From Incurvaria masculella (lineage: Eukaryota; Arthropoda; Insecta; Lepidoptera; Incurvariidae), in contig OX335646.2 in NCBI GenBank assembly GCA_946894095.1, positions 13,138,077 to 13,202,076 on the forward strand: 64,000 nucleotides of DNA, in the 5' to 3' direction. The notes under the pieces were generated by a model. That model saw nothing but the letters and a program-made list of their open reading frames with translations. It was not told the DNA's origin and ran no database searches. The translations under genes were made by a program, and so were the position numbers. Positions 11,145 through 20,144 of this stretch are shown here, piece after piece (position 1 is the first letter of the stretch; every line of letters begins with the position of its first letter).

Positions 11145-11720
11145 CGTGAAAGACAGAGAGCGTTCTTAACTTACCTGCGGGGGGTTCGTACATCATCGGT
11201 AGAAAACTGAGAAAACTCAGCGTCGGTACAGTTTTTAAACCCTACCGAGAAATCTCCGACATGGTACGCCCTGTGAAAGATAAATTGCCTCTGCAGTCAG
11301 CTGGTGTATACAAAAATCCTTGTATAATAGTTGTGGTAGATCGACATATCTACAACTTTTTGTCATTGGGCAGAGAAAAAGAAGCGTATCGACCCGCATT
11401 TCAGAACATATCAGGGCAGTCAAGAAACTTGATTCCAACACGTCAGCACGCACATCCCTCGCATCGTCTGTGAATCCATTGAAATCGCCAACCACGATAA
11501 CTTCAATCGAGAAGACTCGTTTAAGTTATCTCCCATGTGGAATCCGGTACTTTCTCCTCTGAAAACCTGGAAGGCGTGCAGTAAAACTCAAGATAGGGTT
11601 AGCGCCTTTTGCCTTTCCCTGGAGCTCCGGAACGCAGCCGCCTTACAACGGGATACGGTTTTTTGTCGGATCTCTTCGAATATGACAATGCCGAAGAAGA
11701 TTGATGTTGCAACTGACTGT
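11145..11720 (+). pseudogene. Penelope-like retroelement, GIY-YIG endonuclease remnant
   Basis: One frame gives IGRKLRKLSVGTVFKPYR, EISDMVRPVKDKLP and then SAGVYKNPC, the RT-to-endonuclease linker and the start of a GIY-YIG domain. After a frameshift near 11320 another frame gives CGRSTYLQLFVIGQRKRSV and STRISEHIRAVKKL, the CxxC-type loop and the Arg helix of the domain. A third stretch (FNREDSFKLSPMWNPVLS) matches the usual C-terminus. Frameshifts make it non-functional. Penelope-like elements use this nuclease with an unusual RT; the RT portion is not visible upstream. Confidence 0.7.
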
Positions 11721-12456
11721 CGACAGTGGCGGTGAGGATTAAATTAGCCTTATGGTTGCATTTCGTGCCATGCTAACTGGTCACTTGTCCCTGTTTTCAC
11801 CTTCCCTGACAGTTACCTGAAATCCGATAAGGACCTTTTGGTTACATAGCATATTTACATGGTGTAACCGTAAGGTAACTTTGTAATTTTTGTAGCTGGA
11901 GGTGGTGGAAACGGGCATAAGTCGAATGGCACGTCGATTTCTGTTCTAGCATAGTACGATCATAGTACGATATGCAACAAAAGGTCTGATTTAATCACTC
12001 ACTTGCCTGTTCACACTTTACCACGGTAATCAGGCTCAGTGCCAATCTCATTGCAATTCATTTCATAAGTCATATTTTCCTGACCGATGCGGCCCAAATA
12101 CCTACTTCTGTTAAGAATGTTTAGTGTGATATTCAACTACACCATTACCTGTTAACTAGGTTTGTGGGTAGTAAACTTACTTAGGCTTTCTCTCGATATT
12201 CCAAGCTCGTGCTACCGACGCCTGCGTCGCCGCTGTCGCACCGCGCAAGCGTCAACCGCATTCTAATTAGCGGACTTTGAAGTTGGTGGAAGTAACGGGA
12301 TCCTCGCACTGACCGGCGGCGGAGCCATGGTACCAGCGAGCATGGAAGGACGGGAGGGACGATCAAAACCATAGATAAAAAGGGGTCCTTTCTCTTCAGT
12401 GATCTAAACTCATTCGTATAGCGGCAGCACGGAGCATGAACTGCCCTGAGCCCGTA
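11721..12456. other. Unassigned interspersed repeat region
   Basis: A segment at about 12335-12440 (ACCAGCGAGCATGGAAGGACG, then AACTCATTCGTATAGCGGCA) recurs at 34355-34415 and, inverted, near 35080-35105. The whole stretch is therefore probably an unknown repeat. A minus-strand frame at 12181-12570 lies across it but shows no family features. Confidence 0.45.
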
Positions 12457-12752
12457 GTCCCAGCTGTCACCTAAATTGGCGTTTAAGTCAAACCGATCGA
12501 CTGGCGTTTTCAATTGTATGGAGAAATTGAAACATTTGTGAGTCCGAGTCTGATTTGACAGCTTACTCAACGTTTCCGCAAATACGTCGATTACGCCGAC
12601 TCCGCGTTTTCATACAAATCGGAAGTCCGAGCTTTACTTTGACAGCTTGAAGAAGTAAAACCACATAATATATAGTAAAAACTTGTATGGAGTTTGACGT
12701 TCTTACGGAACTTCGAAGTTCCGTAAACGCCAGTTTAGGTGACAACTGGGAC
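12457..12752. mobile_element. MITE, 296 bp, TA target duplication
   Basis: It begins GTCCCAGCTGTCACCTAAAT and ends with the matching inverted sequence ATTTAGGTGACAACTGGGAC variant. Both ends are flanked by TA (12455-12456, 12753-12754). A second member, opened by a LINE, lies at 27278-32820. Internal palindromic parts such as GAACTTCGAAGTTCCG are conserved between the two. No coding capacity. Confidence 0.75.
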
Positions 12753-13380
12753 TAGCAACATAACACTAGCTGAAGCAATAATATTATGCGTAAATTATAT
12801 GTAAATTTTATTTATATTAAAACGAACTATTCGTTAATGTCGAGTTCCGCAACCACATACCTATATTGTAAGTAGAGCCGCAACCCATATCACTGTTTTC
12901 TTAAATATGTAAAACATAATATTTACCATATTTACTTACAGTTAACTTATGAAGAGTGAATTTTTTTATTTTGTGGTTAGGTGACAGCTATATTTTTTAT
13001 TTTCCGACTTACCTGAACTTATAAAACTGTTTTGTAGTCTTTACATAGATGTAACTTGAAACAGGTTTTCCTATCAAAGCGTGATAAGCAGTAAAAAGTC
13101 AGCGCCATTGTTGAGAGTGAGAATAGGTGTTGACGGAAACATAAGATGTCGTAAAAACTTTTACATTGCGGATGTAACGAAACCCACGAATTGCACAATA
13201 GGCGATACTCTACTTTGCCAAATTAAACATTCATGAGGCAATTTTTATACAGAATTTGTACGAAATAGAAATTGTGTATACGAAGAGAACATAATATTAT
13301 AAGCAGGTGCAGGTATCACGTGCAGCAAGTGACTATATACATACACTACACCTGCTATACTGCAGAGGGCCAACGAGAAA
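12753..13380. other. Intergenic, no gene seen
   Basis: AT-rich; no coding frame or repeat recognised. Confidence 0.4.
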
Positions 13381-13490
13381 AACCGGTCAAGTGCGAGTCG
13401 GACTCGCACACGAAGGGTTCCGTACCATTGTACAAGATTTAACACAAAAAATCACGTATTTTTTGCATTTAATTTTTATTATTTTTTAAT
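13381..13490 (+). repeat. Head of the (GACG)n interspersed element
   Basis: The 5' portion GTGCGAGTCGGACTCGCACA and AAGGGTTCCGTACCATTG matches the starts of the longer copies at 36227 and 41639. The microsatellite-bearing 3' half is missing. Confidence 0.7.
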
Positions 13491-14040
13491 GTCAATCTGC
13501 AAAAATAAAGCACGTATATACGTACAAGTACAATTTCAAAAACCTAGTAAATACATTGAGCATGTATACAGTTATCGCCGGTATTATGGGGACTTGCAAA
13601 GGCAAAACTACCAGCAACGTTATCTATTGATATCATTGATGTACGTAGGCTATTAGCAATAATCGTTGCGGCATCATAGAATATTAGTTAGTAGAAAATC
13701 TTCTACATCATATCCAACCAGTCGTTATAGGCCTGACTTTCGCAGCTAATCCAACCATGTGAATTGTAGGGCCATTGTTGGATGTTTGTAGTTGCCCAAC
13801 TGTGTCGGTAGGCTATGTCGCTGTTGGCCCATTGTTGCTCAGGCCAATGTCGAGTTTTATTTGGAGAACCTGCTAACTAAAGTCCAAATGTTATTTTTAA
13901 ATTTAACTGGTCATGGATGTCATTATTTCAAAACTTACGCAGGACTTAATTATAATATTTAGTATGACGAATTATCGTGCCTATGAATTAGGGCGTGCTG
14001 TGTGCAGGTTGAAAATTGATTGCTGAGACCATACCCGCTG
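13491..14040. other. Intergenic, no gene seen
   Basis: No gene, RNA or repeat recognised. Confidence 0.4.
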
Positions 14041-14290
14041 TCATACCTGATACGTCACCCGACACACCCCATTCCCGAATGAATTACCTGCTGCCATGTA
14101 AATTCCAGAACATTTCCTTATCATCGCGACTACATTGAACTGAATGGAAACACGGTAAATTGTTCATTGCCACTTTGACCATCTAAATGCGATGGTACCA
14201 ACCCGGGCTGATTTAACCCTACCACCAAGAAAGATGATGGATTCCGAACCATAGAACAGCTCGCATTCGTGACCAAATGCACTTAACTAT
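14041..14290 (-). mobile_element. SINE (HaSE-like), diverged
   Basis: The reverse complement carries the body landmarks TTTAGATGGTCAAAGTGGCA, GTGTTTCCATTCAGTTCA and a GTAGGGTTAAATCAGCCCGG promoter-proximal segment. It is older than the copy at 40288, with several indels. Confidence 0.6.
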
Positions 14291-15430
14291 TCCTAACTCT
14301 TGGCAAATGGATAAAACAATTTATTGAACACGGCTGCACTGAAATGCGGAAAACACGAAGAATATATATTATTGCCTATTTTCACTGTCACCTATATTCG
14401 GGTAGTAAGCCATTGACTAGGAAGGACAACAGTAACGAAACTCACCCGTATAGCGCCAACAACAACTGAGGGCAGCACCGGCCCGTCAGCTCGCTTACAA
14501 ATTCGGGCAATTTATTTGATTATATATTTTCGCCTAAGGCCTGTTTAATCTGTGTGGTGACAAAAATAACCGTTGGCCAACGGATTTCCTAATGCAGGCC
14601 CAATAAACAGCCAACCCAAAATACCACTAGGGATGTTCTTGAGTTCTACCGACACGTACCTATATCTGTACAGTAATTGTCAAGGAATATGTTCTGCGGT
14701 AATTGTAATACCGTTCCCAATACAATAAAAAAAAACACCTGAGTTCTTATTTTCAAGATAGAATACATACATATATACTCACCTACCTTATGCTATTACC
14801 TACCACAGATGATCTAATAGTGCTATTAAAATTCATTCTAATGTCGAAAAAAGAATAACGTTAAAATTGTGCGTGACGAGTCACAATGTTAGGTAACGTT
14901 TCGGCCTCTTTGTGTACGGAGATCTCGTAATTCTCGTAACACGATATGAGCCGTGATGAAGGTGCACTTTCGTTTTCGTAGAAGGTAGCTCAGCCGCCGT
15001 CTTGACTTGATAGTTTCGTCGTAGCGTCGCCAAGTGAAAGCTGCCGCTTCACTCATTTCGACGCATGATTTGTTTGGAATGAGTAAAATAGAAAAAAAAA
15101 CTAAGCTTAGAGGTACTTCTCAGCCATTTGAAGTAGCCCATGCATGAGCTCATCGAAGCGTTACTCTTCAACGAGGGGTCAGTCACTCAGGTAACAGTTG
15201 GTGTACAGTAGTTTGGTATTCTCAGTAATCTAAGGTAACCTTAGGTGGGAGTCCGGGAAATTTGGTGGGAGTCCGAGGAATCTTTGGTAGTCTGGAGTAA
15301 TCTCAGGGAATCTGGGAATCTCAAGGAGATCATTGGCAGTCCCATCAAATTCAGGTAAAGTCGGGGATTCGTGAGTGCGGGAATCAGAAAATCGTCAGCA
15401 CCGGCGAGTATTTCGGAAATCATGAAAAAA
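14291..15430. other. Intergenic, no gene seen
   Basis: No coding frame with support. The part near 15190-15375 is repetitive at low level, with reiterated GGGAATCT and GGTGGGAGTCCG words. Confidence 0.4.
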
Positions 15431-15434
15431 TCCG

Positions 15435-15620
15435 AAAATTGAACTTCGTCTTGTATGACCCTTATTTTGCTCATTCGAAAAAAATCAGTATTCTATCCAA
15501 ATTGAGAGAAAAAGTTTCATTTAGGAAGATCATAGTCCTGCATGACCTTTTTTTGCTATTTCGATTTTTTTCCAGTATTTCATTCAAATTGGGGGCATAC
15601 GTTTTTTTTAATGAAAAACC
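15435..15620 (+). repeat. Imperfect ~85-bp tandem duplication
   Basis: Two related stretches share TGTATGACC/TGCATGACC, TTTTGCT, ATTCGA/TTTCGA and ATTCAAATTGGG/ATCCAAATTGAG in the same order. Low complexity and old. Confidence 0.45.
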
Positions 15621-15789
15621 GGAATGGGTGGCTGTGCTGAGGACCAAACTCGAAAAAAAACCAAATACACCTCGCCACGCGACCCCACGCTCAGCGAGTC
15701 ACCATACCAGAGGCTTTGTGGACTATTGCGGAGCTATCGAGCATGTTCAAATTACGCTTGAAGACTCCCAGGTATGAGGAAAGGCACCC

Positions 15790-16262
15790 GCTGGCAGACA
15801 GTTTCATATCCTGGCGGTGCGCCAGAGAAATGAGTTTGAGAAACGGTACGTTCTCAAAAGCCTAATGTCAAACCCAAGGGGTGCTCTGATTCTCTGCGGC
15901 GGGTGCTCCGGATATAGGTAGGTAGGATGTGGAGGAATAAAGGATGCAAGTTCCACAGAGCAGCGTCCATGTACCTATAGAACAGACTGAGCGACCCCAT
16001 AAAAGTCTGTGATTCAGGGATTCCAAGCCAGCGGTGAGTTGTGGGTCCCCAATAAGATGGACCGCTGAGTGCTGAATTGAGTCCAAGGACACCAACAGGT
16101 AGGCCATATGTAGCTACAGTATTTTATTACCGGCCTAATCTGTGATTTGAACAGAAGTAGTAGTTGTACCTGCGAAAATAACCTTCTGCAACGGTATAGG
16201 ATTCTCAGTTTCTGCGATGCAATTTTAGAACCTCCTACCCCGAAAACACCGGTGGTTCTCAA
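15790..16262 (-). pseudogene. CR1/Jockey-type LINE RT C-terminus, decayed
   Basis: Minus-strand frames give LFKSQIRPVIKYCSYIW, then DSIQHSAVHLIGDPQLTAGL and ESLNHR, matching the thumb region of insect LINEs (RP..EYCS.LW, IQ.RA.R.IGD). At least two frameshifts are needed. No catalytic RT motifs remain. Confidence 0.65.
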
Positions 16263-16312
16263 GAACCTCCCTATCCATCTTATTGCTCTATGAGTCCTTA
16301 TTTTCTATGTAG

Positions 16313-16522
16313 CCATGCAAATCTGTATGTTCCCTGCGGCTTGGAAGGTGGTTACCGTAATAGTTATCCACAAACCTAACAACCAATGAACCCTCCTATC
16401 CTCTCTGAGGAAAATCTATGAGCGAGCGATCTTTGCCTGTCTGAAGGATCACATCAACTCATCTAAACTTCCCTTCAACGAGCAGTTTGGCATTCGGGCC
16501 AAATACTCGTGCATCCAATAGG
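16313..16522 (+). pseudogene. LINE RT fragment, fingers region
   Basis: The plus strand reads FPAAWKVVTVIVIHKP, a disrupted RPISLLS-like stretch, then LRKIYERAIFACLKDHI and LPFNEQFGIRAKYSC. These correspond to RT motifs 1-2 of Jockey-like elements. It is oriented opposite to the neighbouring LINE scrap, so it is a separate insertion. Confidence 0.6.
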
Positions 16523-17036
16523 TAAAACACATCACGGAGTACAAATAATTTGAGATTCTGATCGCTAAAAACACAGTTTCGTACTTTTGAATGAATTGAG
16601 CAGCCATTGGCTGTTGACAAGTGTTTATGATTGCATTGTGTAATGTCCGGCTGCTGGCGATTACAAATAATTAAAAAAAAATACAGGGCAATTATACTTG
16701 GCACGCATTGCATTTAAAGGTGACAAGATCCCCACATCACACGTATCGAGAAGCACTACTAAGCCTTCAGCGTATTCACACTTTCTTATCTTTTTGTTGC
16801 AGCATTACACGGCAGCCTCCAAAATTGACCATATCGAGAAGTCCATTGGATTCAAGACTGGAGAGTAGGGAGGACACTGTTCTGATGAAATGAAGCAAGG
16901 AACGTGGTTCTGTAAAAAAAAATGTGTCAGGCAAGCTTTGTAGGACGTTGTTGAGTCTTGTTGGAACGTCCAGCTGTTCGTACCGAATTACTTACGTGCC
17001 CATGGTATGAGCGCATCATTTAACTCCTTTTAGATT

Positions 17037-17571
17037 AGGAGGCCGCGACAAAAATGGTAACGATAACGTAAATGGCTGAAACTTGGTTCAGGGGATAAAT
17101 ACCAACCCTCTGAAGCTAAATGTGTCGGTCTGCCTGTTCCAAGTGGTTGCATTACGTAGATAAAGCGCCTGAAAAAGTCGTTATGGTGACAAAAAATATA
17201 TATGATAACGTAAATGGATGCAAATGACAAAGCATGAAAGTATCAGTACATGCTTGGTTAGCAATACAAAAACTGAACAAATTTTTGGTTGCATTTCGTG
17301 GATATAGGAGATTTAGGTTACAGACATAAGTTTAGGTATATTTAAGTATTGAATTAAAAAAACCGAATTTTTTGGTGCATAATTAATAGTTATCATTGTT
17401 TCTAGACAATCAGTATGTTCATCAGCAGGTACATACCAACATCTATTTTATATAGCCAATCTAGGTAACGCAACCACTTGGCGCAGGCAGACCGACATAT
17501 TTAGTATCTGAGGGTTGGTCTCTAACATGTTACCCAGATTCAGCCATTTACCTTATGTCGTGACCTCCCGG
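17037..17571. mobile_element. Palindromic MITE with long terminal inverted repeats, copy 1
   Basis: The left end AGGAGGCCGCGACAAAAATG and AACGTAAATGGCTGAA are mirrored at the right end by TTCAGCCATTTACCTTATG and GTCGTGACCTCCC. The inverted region continues through the CCTCTGA...TGTCGGTCTGCC part to CAAGTGGTTGC, more than 120 bp per arm. It lies within the mariner coding region. A second copy is at 41040-41589 and a fragment at 21625-21715. It has no coding capacity. Confidence 0.75.
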
Positions 17572-17926
17572 AATATTTTGCTAGTACACTTGCTGGTTGA
17601 CTTTGACGCCGTTCTCAATAAACACGAGTGGAGAGCGACCATTTGCGGTCAGTGCAGCCCAGACCATAAGAGAAGTAGGCACTTGCTTCTGAATGGCAAC
17701 TCTATCGTCTAAATTCTCGTTGGACTTGCCCTGCAGCCAAACATGATCATTTTGTTTGTTTACATACTGTTGGACCGTAAACATTTTTTCACCAGAAAAA
17801 ATAATGTTTTCCAGATCGGCACGTTCGTGCAAGGCTTTCAGTGCTCGAGCTCATTTTAGTCAGACTGCCTTCTGCGCTGTAGTAAGATGCCGTACCGTTT
17901 TTGTATCTTGTAGGGCTTCAGTTTTA

Positions 17927-18386
17927 GAGCCCGCGCACACAGAGAGCGGTCAGATTTCTGCGTTCTAGTGACCGTTGACCGCTCAAGAGTTCCAACACAC
18001 ACAAGCGGCGGTTAAATTCTCGCGTTCTAGTTTCGTTTGGCACATGCAACATGTCACTAGAAAATTCATCGTCCGATTATTGCTCTTGTGGAGCTTAGCA
18101 GCTTCTAAAAAGAAAAGGAAGTATTGGGTGCACCCAATTAACACAACGCGAGAAGAACAAGGCGAGTTTAGTAGTATTTTTCAGGATTTACTTAAAGATG
18201 AACGATTCTATATTTATTTTCGAATGTCGATTTATAGTTTTAATAAATTGTATAACATCATAAAACCTGATATCGAAAAACAAGATACTAACTGGAGGAA
18301 AGGTTGTTATAGACTCGATATATTATAATGAACGCCGAACGCGGAACTCGGAACTCGGAACTCCTGACCGCTCTCCGTGTTGGCTC
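17927..18386 (+). mobile_element. PIF/Harbinger deletion derivative, 460 bp, TTA target duplication
   Basis: Inverted ends GAGCCCGCGCACACAGAGAG/CGGTCAG and CTGACCGCTCTCCGTGTTGG/CTC are flanked by TTA (17924-17926, 18387-18389), the usual PIF/Harbinger target. The interior keeps the start of a Harbinger transposase: YWVHPINTTREEQGEF, ERFYIYFRMSIYSFNKLY and IKPDIEKQDTNWRKG. It then jumps to the right end without the DDE part. A non-autonomous element inserted in the mariner gene. Confidence 0.8.
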
Positions 18387-19020
18387 TTAGTTCTTTTTTT
18401 TAATATGCGTCAAATACTTGAGTCGGATACTTTCAGACTTTTCGCCAATTTTGCAGCACTCTGGGGAGGATTTCTTTAAATTCGAGCCTTCAACTTTCGA
18501 ACCATAACACGTGATGTTGCTACTTTCGGATAACCGCCATGCCGTTTAGCAATGCTCCCGGTTTGGTGGTTCATTTTGTTTGTTCAAAATAAAACATTTT
18601 GTTCACTTGTAAATGTCGGAGCTCCCGAACAATGACTGGTTGTGATTTCCTGGCCAAATGCAAAATGATCAAATGGTTACGCTTAATATCCATTGCGAAA
18701 ATTCTATATCTAATTCAAATGGGTTTCCGGGCGAAACCCACTTAAAAAAAATGAAACAAACTGACGCGCTGTCATTATTATTCTGAAAATAGAAGCAGTG
18801 TGAAGTAAGTAACAGTTCGAGTGACGGACCCTGTATAATGGTAGCACCTTAGGGTAACACGAATTTTTTTATGGACCTTCAGAATTCGTTTAATCCTATT
18901 TATTTGCAAAAATTTATATTGATGACGTGGTGATTAAATTGAGTTCTATAACGAGTTGTGTAACTGAATGTGATATGTATGGATAATGGACCTTGAAGTA
19001 TGGTCACATTCATTTAAGAA

Positions 19021-19155
19021 AGAGCCCTGTAAAAATAACTATTTTACGAATATACTGCAAGGCTGGGCCCGAACCAGCCAAACATACAATTCGTGTGTAT
19101 TGCGTCTCCCAATTTCGCCACCTGCTGTATATCCATAATTTTGAATTCCCTCCTC
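19021..19155 (-). mobile_element. tRNA-like SINE, copy 1
   Basis: On the minus strand the head reads GGTGGCGAAATTGGGAGACG (A box and D arm), then an anticodon-like stem ATACA/TGTAT and a perfect T arm GCTGG-TTCGGGC-CCAGC (B box), at about 19057-19127. The tail continues into ATTCGTAAAATAGTTATTTT and TACAGGG. A second copy lies at 45697-45870. It is treated as a SINE and not a tRNA gene because position 33 is not T, the acceptor stem does not pair well and the copy is interspersed. Confidence 0.6.
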
Positions 19156-19159
19156 CTGT

Positions 19160-20033
19160 AATGAATCTTAAATACTGTGTTAGTAGGAGGCATACTTCAG
19201 TGAACATGACCAACAAATAAAACATGAAATATCCCAGACAGGCCCAGCAATCCGAACTTTGAATGAGCAAGAGAAGAATAGTAATTTGTGTTGGATGTCT
19301 TAGGTATTTACAATGAGTAAATCAATTAAAATAATCTGTAATAGAGAAAATAATAATACAATGTGTGATAGACTTATTGTATTTCTTATTACTTGAACGA
19401 ATTTTAGTACATGACATATTTAGTCACAGAGTTACTGTTTTGTCTGTGACTGTAGCTGTCACGTTCTTAGTCGAGTCTATGCCAGTGCGCGAGACTGATC
19501 GGTTCGTTGCAGGCCAACGACACATTCGGTGCTAGGAGCCTATTTAGGATAGTCTACATCACATGGAGGACCTTGTGAGTGCAAAGTGCACTGATAACGC
19601 ATATAGTGCAACAAGTGTTGCGTGCGAAGAGACGCCGGGTGTCACGTCAAGGTTTGGTGGGTTATATATATGGTGTATATAAGGTGGGTAAAAGCTACCA
19701 TGACATATTTCCCCATCCCATCTTGTGATATTGCATGATTTTGAGGAAAATAACATATGTAGTAATGATATTTATTTAAACAAAACAAGTATAAGTTTGT
19801 AATTAAACATGGCTTAGTGGTCGTTTTGTAATGGTCTAATTTTATGAAGATGGTAGACAGAAGAATGTAACTACTCCACAAATCATTACAGGCAGTGTAC
19901 ACTGTCATACCACAGAATTACGTCGCACATATACATACGACACAAACACTCGCCAAAATAAAGTATTTCATGTTGGGACTGCATTTCCTCCCAGGGATGA
20001 GGCGTGGAGTGAAGACGGGGGAGGAGAAGGGTG
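19160..20033. other. 3' flank of the Tap42 gene
   Basis: No coding sequence. On the minus strand an AATAAA lies at 19771-19776, about 260 nt past the Tap42 stop, and could be its polyadenylation signal. Confidence 0.4.
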
Positions 20034-20144
20034 CTAGCTGCGGTTGTAGCGGTTGCCCTCCCCGCGCCGGTGGTCGTCCTTGAACTCGTCCATGTTGCGG
20101 AGCCGCTGCAGCTCCTCAGGGTCTTCCTCCTCGATCATGCGCTC
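20034..20144 (-). CDS. Tap42: Tap42 exon 7 (terminal)
   Basis: The acceptor TTTTGCAG precedes GAGCGCATG. It encodes ERMIEEEDPEELQRLRNMDE and FKDDHRRGEGNRYNRS then TAG. The KDDH-RG-GNR tail is the family's C-terminal signature. GC-richer than the flanking introns. Confidence 0.92.
   Translation of the reverse strand, partial: ERMIEEEDPEELQRLRNMDEFKDDHRRGEGNRYNRS

Larger units (their letters stand above)
16680..18836 (-). pseudogene. Dead mariner-family transposon, interrupted twice
   Basis: The 5' terminal repeat lies at 18815-18836 (minus strand TACAGGGTCCGTCACTCGAA); a TACAGGG at 16683 may be the other end. The minus strand gives the N-terminus MDIKRNHLIILHLARKS, the middle ADLENIIFSGEKMFTVQQYV and SLMVWAALTANG, and then WTFQQDS and PPYSPVLNPMDFSIWS. 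The spacing from QQD to NPMD is 37 residues, the DD37D (maT) pattern. The first catalytic Asp in the usual FSDEK is Gly. Frameshifts and stops are frequent. Two foreign elements (17037-17571, 17927-18386) split the coding region. Confidence 0.7.

Noticed and set aside
19057..19127. A functional tRNA gene
   Set aside because: The base at position 33 is not T, the acceptor stem pairs poorly and a second diverged copy has a SINE tail.
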